This document shows positions 56,567 through 64,000 of a DNA stretch of 64,000 bases, one piece after another. The stretch is from Leucobacter sp. UT-8R-CII-1-4 (lineage in GTDB: Bacteria; Actinomycetota; Actinomycetes; Actinomycetales; Microbacteriaceae), in assembly GCF_030010235.1 (NCBI RefSeq), contig NZ_JASCRS010000003.1, positions 62,001 to 126,000 of the forward strand, read 5' to 3'. The stretch's first letter is position 1, and the number at the start of each line of letters is the position of its first letter. The position numbers and the translations under genes are program-made. The notes beneath the pieces were generated by a model. It ran no database searches and was not told where the DNA came from. It worked only from the letters and a program-made list of their open reading frames with translations.

Positions 56567-57586
56567 ATGGCGACGAAGAAGCGCGGCGGACTTGGCCGTG
56601 GAATCGGAGCGTTGATCCCGCAGGCGACTGAGGGTGAGCGACCAGTCGACGTATTTTTTCCATCGGGTGGAACTACAAAGGCTGAAACATCGACTGAGAC
56701 AAGCGCTGATGCGGTCGAAAGCGCACCAACTTCCGAGGTAGAACTTCGTGAGGTGCCCGGCGCCAAGCTCACCAGGCTGAAGCTCAGCGAGATTGTGCCA
56801 AACCGCGTACAGCCTCGTACCGAGTTCGACGAGGAGGCCCTCGAAGAACTGACGCACTCGATTCGCGAGTTCGGTGTGTTCCAACCGGTGGTGGTTCGTG
56901 AGATCGAACCTACCCCCGCCGAGGGTGAGCCTCGCTACGAGCTCATCATGGGTGAGCGCCGTTTCCGCGCGAGCGGGCGAGCCGGCCTTGAAGACATTCC
57001 AGCGATTGTGCGTTCGACCGCCGATGAGCATATGCTTCGTGACGCGCTGCTTGAGAACCTGCACCGTGCACAGCTCAACCCTCTTGAAGAAGCCTCGGCC
57101 TACCAGCAGCTGCTCGCCGACTTTGGGATCACCCAGGAGCAATTGGCAAGCCGAATTGGCCGATCACGCCCACAGATCTCAAACACGATTCGCTTGCTGA
57201 AGCTGCCTGAACCAGTGCAAGCCCGTGTGGCGGCTGGCGTGCTCTCGGCTGGCCACGCACGAGCGATTCTTTCGGTTGACACTGCGGGCAGCGGCAATGC
57301 CGATGCGATGCAGCGTCTCGCTGACAAGATTGTGAATGAGGGGCTCTCGGTTCGTGCAGCGGAGGCGGCTGCCGCTGAAACTCCGAAGTCACGCTCGGGC
57401 AAGAAACCTCGCGCAGGCGGTGTACAAGCACAGCTTGATGCGATTAGCGAGCGCCTCGGCGATCGTTTTGATACCCGCGTGCACATTAAACTCGGCGCGA
57501 AGAAGGGCCAAGTCACAATTGACTTCGCTACGATTGCCGATCTCAAGCGCATTCTTGACGAGCTGGGCGATCCTGGGTTCAACTGA
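56567..57586 (+). CDS. parB: chromosome-partitioning protein ParB
   Basis: A 339-residue CTPase and parS-binding protein. It begins KKRGGLGRGIGALIP. The CTP-binding motifs are GERRFRASGRAG and ENLHRAQLNPLEEA. The helix-turn-helix is in EQLASRIGRSRPQISNTIRLLKLP, and the C-terminal dimer domain follows (about 290-339). It loads at parS and spreads along DNA, forming the segregation complex. The ATG has an AAGGAG ribosome site. Confidence 0.95.
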   Translation: MATKKRGGLGRGIGALIPQATEGERPVDVFFPSGGTTKAETSTETSADAVESAPTSEVELREVPGAKLTRLKLSEIVPNRVQPRTEFDEEALEELTHSIREFGVFQPVVVREIEPTPAEGEPRYELIMGERRFRASGRAGLEDIPAIVRSTADEHMLRDALLENLHRAQLNPLEEASAYQQLLADFGITQEQLASRIGRSRPQISNTIRLLKLPEPVQARVAAGVLSAGHARAILSVDTAGSGNADAMQRLADKIVNEGLSVRAAEAAAAETPKSRSGKKPRAGGVQAQLDAISERLGDRFDTRVHIKLGAKKGQVTIDFATIADLKRILDELGDPGFN

Positions 57587-57678
57587 GCTAACAGCTCACC
57601 GAACGCTACTTCGCTAGCGAGCGCATTTCACCGCCGCGCTGTGGAACTGAGTGCGGGAGGCACTGTAGTTTTGCCTGC

Positions 57679-57696
57679 CAAATGACATCAAATGAC
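57679..57696. repeat. direct repeats upstream of the monooxygenase operon
   Basis: CAAATGAC occurs at 57679-57686 and 57689-57696, exactly 10 bp apart (one DNA turn). This is a pattern used by some activators. A -10-like TACAAT at 57748-57753 lies downstream. Confidence 0.35.
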
Positions 57697-57788
57697 GGCG
57701 GTGTAAAGTCGACCGCTAAAAGCTACGCTGTGCGCGATGAAATGGCATACAATCAGGCGAGCCGCATACGACGCATAAAGGAGTGCCC

Positions 57789-59096
57789 GTGAGCGATTAC
57801 GCAATCATTGGTGCCGGACCATCGGGTCTCGCCATGGCAAGAGAACTGCAAAAGCTTGGCCTTTCTGCGGACGGTTTTGAGGCAGCGGACAGCGTTGGCG
57901 GTCTTTGGGATATCAGCAATCCGCGAAGCACCATGTACGAGTCGGCCCATCTGATCTCCTCTCGCACAACAACAGAATTCACTGAGTTTCCGATGCGCAC
58001 GAGAGTCGACTACCCGGGGCATCGTGCGCTCAAAGAGTATTTTGATGACTACGCGGATGCATTCGGCCTACGAGGCATGTTTCAATTTCAGTCGCGAGTT
58101 ACGAGTGTCGAGAAACACGAGCGTGGTGGCTGGCTAGTTACAGTCGAAACCCCCACTGGCACAGTGAGCAAGACATATCGAGGGGTGATCCTCGCGAACG
58201 GCACACTTGCCGAGCCAAAGGTGCCAGAGTTTTTTGGCACCTTTGACGGTGAAATCATGCATACCAGTGCCTACAAGCAACCCAGCCAACTGACTGGAAA
58301 ACGAGTGCTGATTATTGGCGCCGGGAACTCGGGTTGTGACATCGCCGTTGATGCGGTGCATCATGCCGAGAGCGTTGACCTGAGTGTGCGGCGGGGCTAT
58401 TACTTCGTGCCACGGTATCTATTTGGCAAGCCGAGCGACACCCTCAATCAGGGAAGACCACTGCCGCGAAGACTGAAGCAGTTTGTTGACACCCGGGTGC
58501 TCCGTGCCTTCACCGGTGATCCAGTGCGATTTGGTTTCCCGAAACCAAACTACAAGATCTACGAATCGCACCCGATTGTGAACACACTCGTGCTGCAACA
58601 TCTTGGCCAGGGTGACTTGAGAATCGTGCCAGACATTGCGGAGTTTGACGGATCGAGTGTGGTGTTCCGCGGCGGTGAGCGCGAAGAATATGATCTTGTG
58701 TTGCTCGCGACTGGCTATCACCTTGACTATCCCATGGTTGATCGGGCCCACCTGAACTGGCAAAAAGCAGCACCAGAACTCTTCCTCAACATTTTCACGC
58801 CAAGTTTCAACGGGTTATACGTGATGGGCATGGTGGAGGCATCTGGGCTCGGTTGGCAGGGCCGTGCTGAACAGGCTGCGTTAATCGCCGCCTACCTTCA
58901 TGCTGCCAGCAGTGAACCCGATCGCGCTGAACGATTCCGGATCAGGGTGGCCGAACAGAGCTGGCCGGACCTCACAGCCGGGTACCGCTTTCTTGGGCTT
59001 GAGCGCATGTCGTACTACGTCAACAAGGACGCCTACCGAAGCGCCGTTCGGGCCGAAACTGCCGCGCTGCGCAAGCGAATCGAAGTGAAGCGATGA
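57789..59096 (+). CDS. FAD-dependent flavin-containing monooxygenase
   Basis: A 435-residue two-dinucleotide-binding oxygenase. The N-terminal GAGPSGLAMA binds FAD; FDGEIMHTSAY matches the FMO/Baeyer-Villiger type FxGxxxHxxxY motif; GAGNSGCDIA is the NADPH site. It would oxygenate a ketone or heteroatom substrate. The start is GTG 57789, with AAAGGAG 5 nt upstream; a GTG at 57783 overlaps that site. First gene of an operon with a BASS transporter and an SDR. Confidence 0.87.
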   Translation: MSDYAIIGAGPSGLAMARELQKLGLSADGFEAADSVGGLWDISNPRSTMYESAHLISSRTTTEFTEFPMRTRVDYPGHRALKEYFDDYADAFGLRGMFQFQSRVTSVEKHERGGWLVTVETPTGTVSKTYRGVILANGTLAEPKVPEFFGTFDGEIMHTSAYKQPSQLTGKRVLIIGAGNSGCDIAVDAVHHAESVDLSVRRGYYFVPRYLFGKPSDTLNQGRPLPRRLKQFVDTRVLRAFTGDPVRFGFPKPNYKIYESHPIVNTLVLQHLGQGDLRIVPDIAEFDGSSVVFRGGEREEYDLVLLATGYHLDYPMVDRAHLNWQKAAPELFLNIFTPSFNGLYVMGMVEASGLGWQGRAEQAALIAAYLHAASSEPDRAERFRIRVAEQSWPDLTAGYRFLGLERMSYYVNKDAYRSAVRAETAALRKRIEVKR

Positions 59097-60064
59097 ACAT
59101 TGACGACATCGTGCTGAATTTTGCACCGGGCACGCTGATGATTCTCAATGTCGTGCTGGCGCTGATCATGTTTGGCATCGCACTCGACACCGCCCCGAGT
59201 GATTTCAAAGTTGTACTCAAACACCCCAAACCGTTTTTTGTCGCGATCATTGCGCAACTATTTGTGTTGCCGGTGGTCACCTTTGGGTTGACTCTCATCT
59301 TGCCTGTCACTCCGTCGATGGCGCTCGGGATGATTCTGGTGGCCTGTTGCCCACCAGGCAACATATCTCAGGTGCTTACACACCGATCGGGTGGCAATGT
59401 CGCGCTCTCTGTTTCAATGACAGCGGTGAGCAATCTGATCTACATTGTTGCGATGCCGCTGAGCATTGCTTTTTGGGGTTCGATGCACCCAACCGCGCGT
59501 GGCCTCTTAAAAACCGTGAGTCTTGAACCGGCAAAAATGCTGCTCGAAATCTTCTTGATTATTGGAGTTCCGTTTGCAGTTGGGCTCTTGATCAGGGCGA
59601 AAATGCCCGCGTTTGCAACGCGAGTACAGCCATTCGTGAAATGGTTCAGCTTGATCGCTTTGCTTGGTTTCATTGTGGGTGCGCTCGCCGGAAACTGGAC
59701 TTATTTCGTTGCGTTCCTCGGCATAATTCTGCTTGTGGTTGCTGTGCACGACGCGGTAGCGCTTGCGATTGGTTACGGCACCGCGCATATCGGTGGGCTT
59801 GGCACGAGAGAGCGAAAGGCCGTAACTTTTGAGGTTGGCATCAGAAATGCTGGCCTTGGCCTCGGTCTTGTGTTCACGTTCTTTGGCGGACTTGGTGGGA
59901 TGGCCATCGTCGCCGGCTGGTGGGGAATTTGGGATATCATCGCCGGCTTGACTCTCGCTTCGCTTTGGGCGGCGCACACGAAACGAAAGACCGGTTCAGT
60001 CAAGGGGGATCCGACCGGAAAAAGTGTTTCGAGGGAAGCCGCGGCGGAAGAGGCTGATCAGTGA
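59093..60064 (+). CDS. BASS-family (SBF-like) sodium/organic-acid symporter
   Basis: A 323-residue transporter with about 9-10 membrane helices. LVACCPPGNISQVLTHRSGG and NVALSVSMTAVSNL are the sodium-site stretches of bile acid:sodium symporters. ATGA overlaps the monooxygenase stop. It probably imports a carboxylated or steroid-like substrate for the flanking enzymes. The charged C-terminus (KSVSREAAAEEADQ) is cytoplasmic. The actual substrate is not known. Confidence 0.85.
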   Translation: MNIDDIVLNFAPGTLMILNVVLALIMFGIALDTAPSDFKVVLKHPKPFFVAIIAQLFVLPVVTFGLTLILPVTPSMALGMILVACCPPGNISQVLTHRSGGNVALSVSMTAVSNLIYIVAMPLSIAFWGSMHPTARGLLKTVSLEPAKMLLEIFLIIGVPFAVGLLIRAKMPAFATRVQPFVKWFSLIALLGFIVGALAGNWTYFVAFLGIILLVVAVHDAVALAIGYGTAHIGGLGTRERKAVTFEVGIRNAGLGLGLVFTFFGGLGGMAIVAGWWGIWDIIAGLTLASLWAAHTKRKTGSVKGDPTGKSVSREAAAEEADQ

Positions 60065-61014
60065 CCCGGGTTCTGGTAACCGGAGGCGCAGGATTTCTCG
60101 GATCAACTGTCGCCGCATTGCTTGCTCAGCACAGCGAGGTATCGCTCGTGGTCGCGGCCGATGTGCGACGCAATGAGCAGCTTCCGGAATCTGTGCTGCA
60201 GGTGAACTGCGATGTCACTGACGCCGGGTCGATATCGCGCACGATAGCCGAGTATCAGATCAACACCGTGGTGCATCTTGCCGCAATCGTAAATCCAGGC
60301 GGTGATATTGCCCTTGAATATCGAGTTGACGTTACCGGTACCGAACATGTGCTCCAGGCCTGCGCTGCACATGGTGTGCAGCGCATAGTTGTTTCGAGCT
60401 CAGGTGCCGCGTATGGCTACCATGCAGACTCACCCGCCTGGATCGATGAGAGTACACCGCTCCGCGGAAATGATGAATTTCCGTATTCCAGGCACAAACG
60501 CATCGTCGAAGAACTGCTGGCAAGCTATCGGGCGACGCACCCGGAACTGGCACAAACCATCCTCAGAATTGGCACGATTCTTGGCCCAACGGTACGGAAC
60601 CAGATCACGGCGCTCTGGGATGGTACGCGAGTGCTGCGAATTGCCGGCAGCGACTCCCCCTTTGTCTTTATCTGGGTTGATGATGTCGCCGAAGTGATGG
60701 TGCGGGCGGCAACCGGGGCAGCCTCTGGGATATTTAATGTCGCTGGCGACGGTGCCCTCTCGGTAAGCGAGATTGCAGATTTGCTTGGCAAGCCGCTACT
60801 TACGCTCCCAGCGTGGCTGCTGAGCGCGGTGTTGCGGGCGGGAAGGCTGTTGCGGGTCACGCCGTACGGGCCTGAACAGGTGCGGTTCTTACGCTATCGA
60901 CCGGTACTCGACAACAAAAAACTGAAGACAGAATTTGGCTATCTGCCAACTCGAAGCAGCCGTGCAGCCTTCGAAGAATATCTGAGCACACACCCGGGTG
61001 TGCGACGAAGCTAG
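60061..61014 (+). CDS. NAD-dependent epimerase/dehydratase (extended SDR, 3-beta-HSD-like)
   Basis: A 317-residue Rossmann enzyme. VLVTGGAGFLGSTVAALLA is the cofactor loop; VVSSSGAAYG and YSRHKRIVE carry the catalytic Ser and YxxxK. GTGA overlaps the transporter stop. The combination with a monooxygenase and a BASS transporter suggests degradation of an alicyclic or steroid-like compound, but this is inference. Confidence 0.84.
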   Translation: MTRVLVTGGAGFLGSTVAALLAQHSEVSLVVAADVRRNEQLPESVLQVNCDVTDAGSISRTIAEYQINTVVHLAAIVNPGGDIALEYRVDVTGTEHVLQACAAHGVQRIVVSSSGAAYGYHADSPAWIDESTPLRGNDEFPYSRHKRIVEELLASYRATHPELAQTILRIGTILGPTVRNQITALWDGTRVLRIAGSDSPFVFIWVDDVAEVMVRAATGAASGIFNVAGDGALSVSEIADLLGKPLLTLPAWLLSAVLRAGRLLRVTPYGPEQVRFLRYRPVLDNKKLKTEFGYLPTRSSRAAFEEYLSTHPGVRRS

Positions 61015-61077
61015 TGCCCCCAAATCCTCCTACGATTCATGCAAGACTAACGCCGAAATTCGGCGTACGCTTCAGCT

Positions 61078-63003
61078 ATGAACGCACGCTCCTCGTTTCG
61101 TGACTGGTTGCTTGCCGACACTGCAGAGGCGCCAGGCCAGCACACTGGTCCGCACGGCAAGCCGGCAGGCGAAAAACGCGCGCACTGGTTTCGGGTGATG
61201 TGCCTTACGGGTGTTGATTACTTTTCAACTCTCGGGTATCAGCCAGCGATTGCCGCCCTCGCCGCGGGAGCAATTGCGCCGCTTGCGACAATCGTCTTGG
61301 TGCTGGTGACGTTGGCGGGTGCGCTGCCCGTCTATCGACGAGTCGCCGCAGAAAGCCCTCATGGCACGGGCTCGATCGCGATCCTCGCCAAACTACTTCC
61401 TAAATGGGGCGGAAAGCTTGTGGTGCTCGCGCTCTTGGGTTTCGCAGCGACCGACTTTATGATCACGATGACGCTTTCCGCTGCTGATGCGACCGCGCAC
61501 CTCGTTGAAAATCCTTTCGCACCGAGCGGCCTGAAAGGGCAGGAAGTCATTATTACGCTTGCCTTGCTGGCAGGTCTCGGTACGGTATTTCTTCGAGGCT
61601 TTCGTGAGGCGATCCGGGTGGCAACCGGCCTGGTGGGTGTTTTTCTCGCACTAAACCTCGTTGTGGTTGTGGTGGCAATGCTGCAATTGCTGAGTCACCC
61701 GGTGACGCTCGGCGATTGGTGGTCAGTGCTGACGACCCAGCACGGCAATCCATTGTTTGTTGTGGCGATCGCGCTTCTGGTATTTCCAAAGCTTGCACTC
61801 GGCCTCTCAGGCTTCGAAACGGGTGTCGCAGTAATGCCACAGATTCGCGGTGATGCGAGTGACACGGAAGCGATGCCGACTGGCCGCATCCGGGGCGCGA
61901 AGCGACTGCTCACCACCTCGGCGCTCATTATGAGCGGGTTCTTGATTACATCGTCAATTACTACGGTTGCATTGATTCCAGCTCAAGAATTTGAGCAGGG
62001 TGGAGCAGCCAATGGCAGGGCGCTCGCGTATCTTGCACATCAATATCTGGGCAACGGTTTTGGCACGGTGTATGACGTTGCAACCATTGCGATCCTTTGG
62101 TTCGCTGGAGCTTCGGCTATGGCTGGCTTGTTGAACCTCGTGCCGCGCTATCTGCCGCACTACGGTATGGCACCTGCTTGGGCGCGTGCGACCAGGCCCT
62201 TGGTGCTGGTTTTCTGTGCCATTGCCTTTCTCATCACAATCCTCTTTCAAGCAAGCGTCGACGCGCAGGGTGGCGCCTATGCGACGGGTGTGCTCGTGCT
62301 GATTACCTCGGCTGCGATTGCGGTGACCCTGCTTGCCCGTTCGCGGCGCGAGCGTGGCGCAGTGATTGGTTTTGGCATAGTTAGCTTCGTGTTTGTGTTT
62401 ACAACGATCGCAAACATTATTGAGCGGCCCGACGGCATCAAGATTGCTGCATGCTTCATTGTCGGCATACTTCTCGTCAGTTTTGTTTCGAGGATCGCTC
62501 GCTCAACTGAGCTCAGGGCCACGTCTGTCAGCATTGATTCGCAAGCAGAGGCTTTTCTGCGCGAGTCGATGAATCAGCCATTGCAATTGATTGCTCATGA
62601 GCCGAACATCCTCAGTGCTCAGCGTTACGAAGAAAAACTTGGGCATGCCAGTGTTGCGCACCACCTGCCTATTGAGTCAGCGCTGTTTATCGAGGTTGAA
62701 GTGGACAATAGCTCAGAATTTGAGGGTGAGCTGTTGGTTCGGGGTGTCACCCGGCACGGCTACCGAGTGCTTTCAGTGCAAGCCAGCAGCGTGCCCAACG
62801 CAATTGCCGCGGTGACCCTGCATCTGGCAGAGCATTACGGTTGCATGCCGCACGTGTACTTTCGATGGACCGAGGGCAAACCGTTGATCAACCTCTTGCG
62901 TTTTTTGCTTTTTGGAGAGGGTGAGATCGCGCCAACCACGCGAGAAGTGTTGCGTGCAGCACAGGCAGACCCAACACGCCGGCCTTGGATTCACGTCGCA
63001 TAG
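61078..63003 (+). CDS. APC-superfamily permease with C-terminal cytoplasmic domain
   Basis: A 641-residue transporter. About 12 membrane segments cover residues 38-475 ([20 protein letters not shown] near the start is the first unwound-helix motif). Residues about 480-641 are soluble, with alternating beta strands and helices ([30 protein letters not shown]-like end). It resembles amino-acid or potassium permeases of the APC/KUP type. The substrate is not clear. The ATG is 63 bp after the SDR stop; a separate promoter is likely. Confidence 0.82.
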   Translation: MNARSSFRDWLLADTAEAPGQHTGPHGKPAGEKRAHWFRVMCLTGVDYFSTLGYQPAIAALAAGAIAPLATIVLVLVTLAGALPVYRRVAAESPHGTGSIAILAKLLPKWGGKLVVLALLGFAATDFMITMTLSAADATAHLVENPFAPSGLKGQEVIITLALLAGLGTVFLRGFREAIRVATGLVGVFLALNLVVVVVAMLQLLSHPVTLGDWWSVLTTQHGNPLFVVAIALLVFPKLALGLSGFETGVAVMPQIRGDASDTEAMPTGRIRGAKRLLTTSALIMSGFLITSSITTVALIPAQEFEQGGAANGRALAYLAHQYLGNGFGTVYDVATIAILWFAGASAMAGLLNLVPRYLPHYGMAPAWARATRPLVLVFCAIAFLITILFQASVDAQGGAYATGVLVLITSAAIAVTLLARSRRERGAVIGFGIVSFVFVFTTIANIIERPDGIKIAACFIVGILLVSFVSRIARSTELRATSVSIDSQAEAFLRESMNQPLQLIAHEPNILSAQRYEEKLGHASVAHHLPIESALFIEVEVDNSSEFEGELLVRGVTRHGYRVLSVQASSVPNAIAAVTLHLAEHYGCMPHVYFRWTEGKPLINLLRFLLFGEGEIAPTTREVLRAAQADPTRRPWIHVA

Positions 63004-63038
63004 AAAACAACGCACAAACGGTTGGTCTGAGAAAAGAA

Positions 63039-63093
63039 AACGCGCGATCCGCTACTCCCATCACGACAATGATGTGAGCGCGAACCGCGCGTT
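63039..63093. terminator. possible terminator between permease and trxA
   Basis: AACGCGCG and CGCGCGTT form an 8-bp stem with a loop of about 39 nt. It lies between convergent genes. The long loop and lack of a T run make it a weak call. Confidence 0.3.
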
Positions 63094-63110
63094 CTGAAGC
63101 GGCTGAAAGC

Positions 63111-63434
63111 TTACAGGATTCCCTCGAGCTGCTGCTCGATCATCTGCTTTGGCATTGCGCCGATCAGCTCACGAACCTCTTCGCCGCCCTTGAATACCTT
63201 CATCGCTGGGATCGAGGTGATTCGGTACTGCGCTGCAAGAGCAGGCTCTTCGTCAACGTTTACCTTGACGATTCGAATCTTGCCCTCGTGGTCCTTTGCG
63301 ATCTCGTCAAGAACCGGCGCCACCATGCGGCAGGGACCGCACCAGGCTGCCCAGAAATCGACGAGTACTGGAATGTCGCTCTTCAGAACGACGCTCTCGA
63401 AAGTCTGCTCACCTACGTTGATTGCTTCTGACAT
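63111..63434 (-). CDS. trxA: thioredoxin
   Basis: A 107-residue disulfide reductase with active site WCGPC in [15 protein letters not shown] and the cis-Pro in [12 protein letters not shown]. It follows trxB by 18 bp on the same strand, forming the classic trxB-trxA pair. Found near parB in actinobacteria, where cwlM usually lies between them. Confidence 0.95.
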   Translation of the reverse strand: MSEAINVGEQTFESVVLKSDIPVLVDFWAAWCGPCRMVAPVLDEIAKDHEGKIRIVKVNVDEEPALAAQYRITSIPAMKVFKGGEEVRELIGAMPKQMIEQQLEGIL

Positions 63435-63452
63435 GACTGTCTACTCCTTTGC

Positions 63453-64000
63453 TTAGTTGTCTTCGAGTGCTGCGAGGTAGTGCTCTGCATCGAGAGCGGC
63501 CACTGTGCCTGAACCTGCTGCGGTGATTGCCTGGCGGTAGCTTGCGTCGATGACGTCGCCCGCAGCGAAGACACCCGGGATCGAGGTCTTCGAGGTGCGT
63601 CCCTCAACTGCGATGGTGCCGTCTTCGGTCAGATCGAGCTTGCCGTGCACCAGGTGAGTGCGTGGATCATTTCCAATCGCAATGAAGACACCGTCGAGAT
63701 CAAGGTCGCGCTCTTCGCCGGTAACTGTGTCGTTCAGGCGAACACCGGTTGCCTCTGTTTCACCATGAATTGCGGTGACCTCGGCGTTCCAGATGAACTC
63801 GATCTTTTCGTTGTCAAAGGCACGCTGCTGCATGATCTTTGAAGCCTTGAGAGAATCACGACGGTGGATCACATAAACCTTTGACGCGAAGCGTGTGAGG
63901 AAGGTAGCTTCTTCCATTGCCGAATCGCCGCCACCAATGACTGCAATGGTCTTCTCGCGGAAGAAGAAACCGTCGCAGGTTGCGCACCATGAGACGCCGT
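63453..64000 (-). CDS. trxB: thioredoxin reductase, 5' end outside window
   Basis: The C-terminal 182 residues of an NADPH-dependent flavoenzyme that reduces thioredoxin. The redox Cys pair is in WCATCDGFF; the NADPH loop is [12 protein letters not shown]; the C-terminal FAD motif is [16 protein letters not shown]. The start lies beyond base 64000. The order trxB-trxA suggests a shared transcript. Confidence 0.95.
   Translation of the reverse strand, partial: GVSWCATCDGFFFREKTIAVIGGGDSAMEEATFLTRFASKVYVIHRRDSLKASKIMQQRAFDNEKIEFIWNAEVTAIHGETEATGVRLNDTVTGEERDLDLDGVFIAIGNDPRTHLVHGKLDLTEDGTIAVEGRTSKTSIPGVFAAGDVIDASYRQAITAAGSGTVAALDAEHYLAALEDN

Overview
The window is a chromosomal origin region of an actinobacterium, most likely Micrococcales and probably Microbacteriaceae (inferred from gene content, moderate-to-high GC and gene order; no 16S rRNA is present). 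The replication-origin block (about 42.1-57.6 kb) reads gyrA, gyrB, dciA, recF, dnaN, oriC, dnaA on the minus strand and rpmH, rnpA, yidD, yidC, jag, rsmG, parA, parB on the plus strand. The cell-wall and signalling block known from mycobacteria lies at 17-30 kb: tRNA-Leu, fhaA, fhaB, pstP, rodA, pbpA, pknA, pknB, then trpG/pabA, a class E sortase, crgA, a rhomboid protease and ppiA.

Layout. 1-3.8 kb: an IclR-controlled catabolic operon (IclR regulator, amidohydrolase, class III aminotransferase, N-acyl-D-amino-acid deacylase cut by the window edge). 4-6 kb: a secreted sialidase-like beta-propeller protein with an F5/8C domain. 6-16.9 kb: mixed metabolism and export, including an acyl-CoA ligase with a divergent GAF-LuxR regulator, an LtrA-family protein, a TetR/DHA2 drug-efflux pair, a LysR/YeiH pair and an SDR. 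30.8-40.7 kb: accessory genes inserted between ppiA and tRNA-Ala, including a haem/iron-siderophore ABC transporter (hmuTUV-like) divergent from hemH-chdC, the last two steps of the coproporphyrin-dependent haem pathway. 40.7-42.1 kb: tRNA-Ala and tRNA-Ile, separated by about 1.2 kb holding a hypothetical gene, a decayed tRNA-Ile copy and a small Cys-containing ORF. 57.8-63 kb: a flavin monooxygenase, BASS transporter and SDR operon and an APC-type permease, placed between parB and trxA-trxB.

The most unusual signals are: ParB-binding sites (parS) embedded at both ends of an apparent polar insertion inside the RecF protein; another parS at the centre of a 42-bp palindrome between jag and rsmG; a set of about 15 genes whose start codon lies 6-7 nt after a -10-like hexamer, the geometry of leaderless mRNAs; several recognisable operators (IclR, TetR, LysR) overlapping such promoters; and a DnaA-box pair in a convergent gap 22 kb from oriC. 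No insertion sequence, transposase, integrase, CRISPR array or complete prophage is visible. All functional calls come from reading motifs and context; no database search was run.
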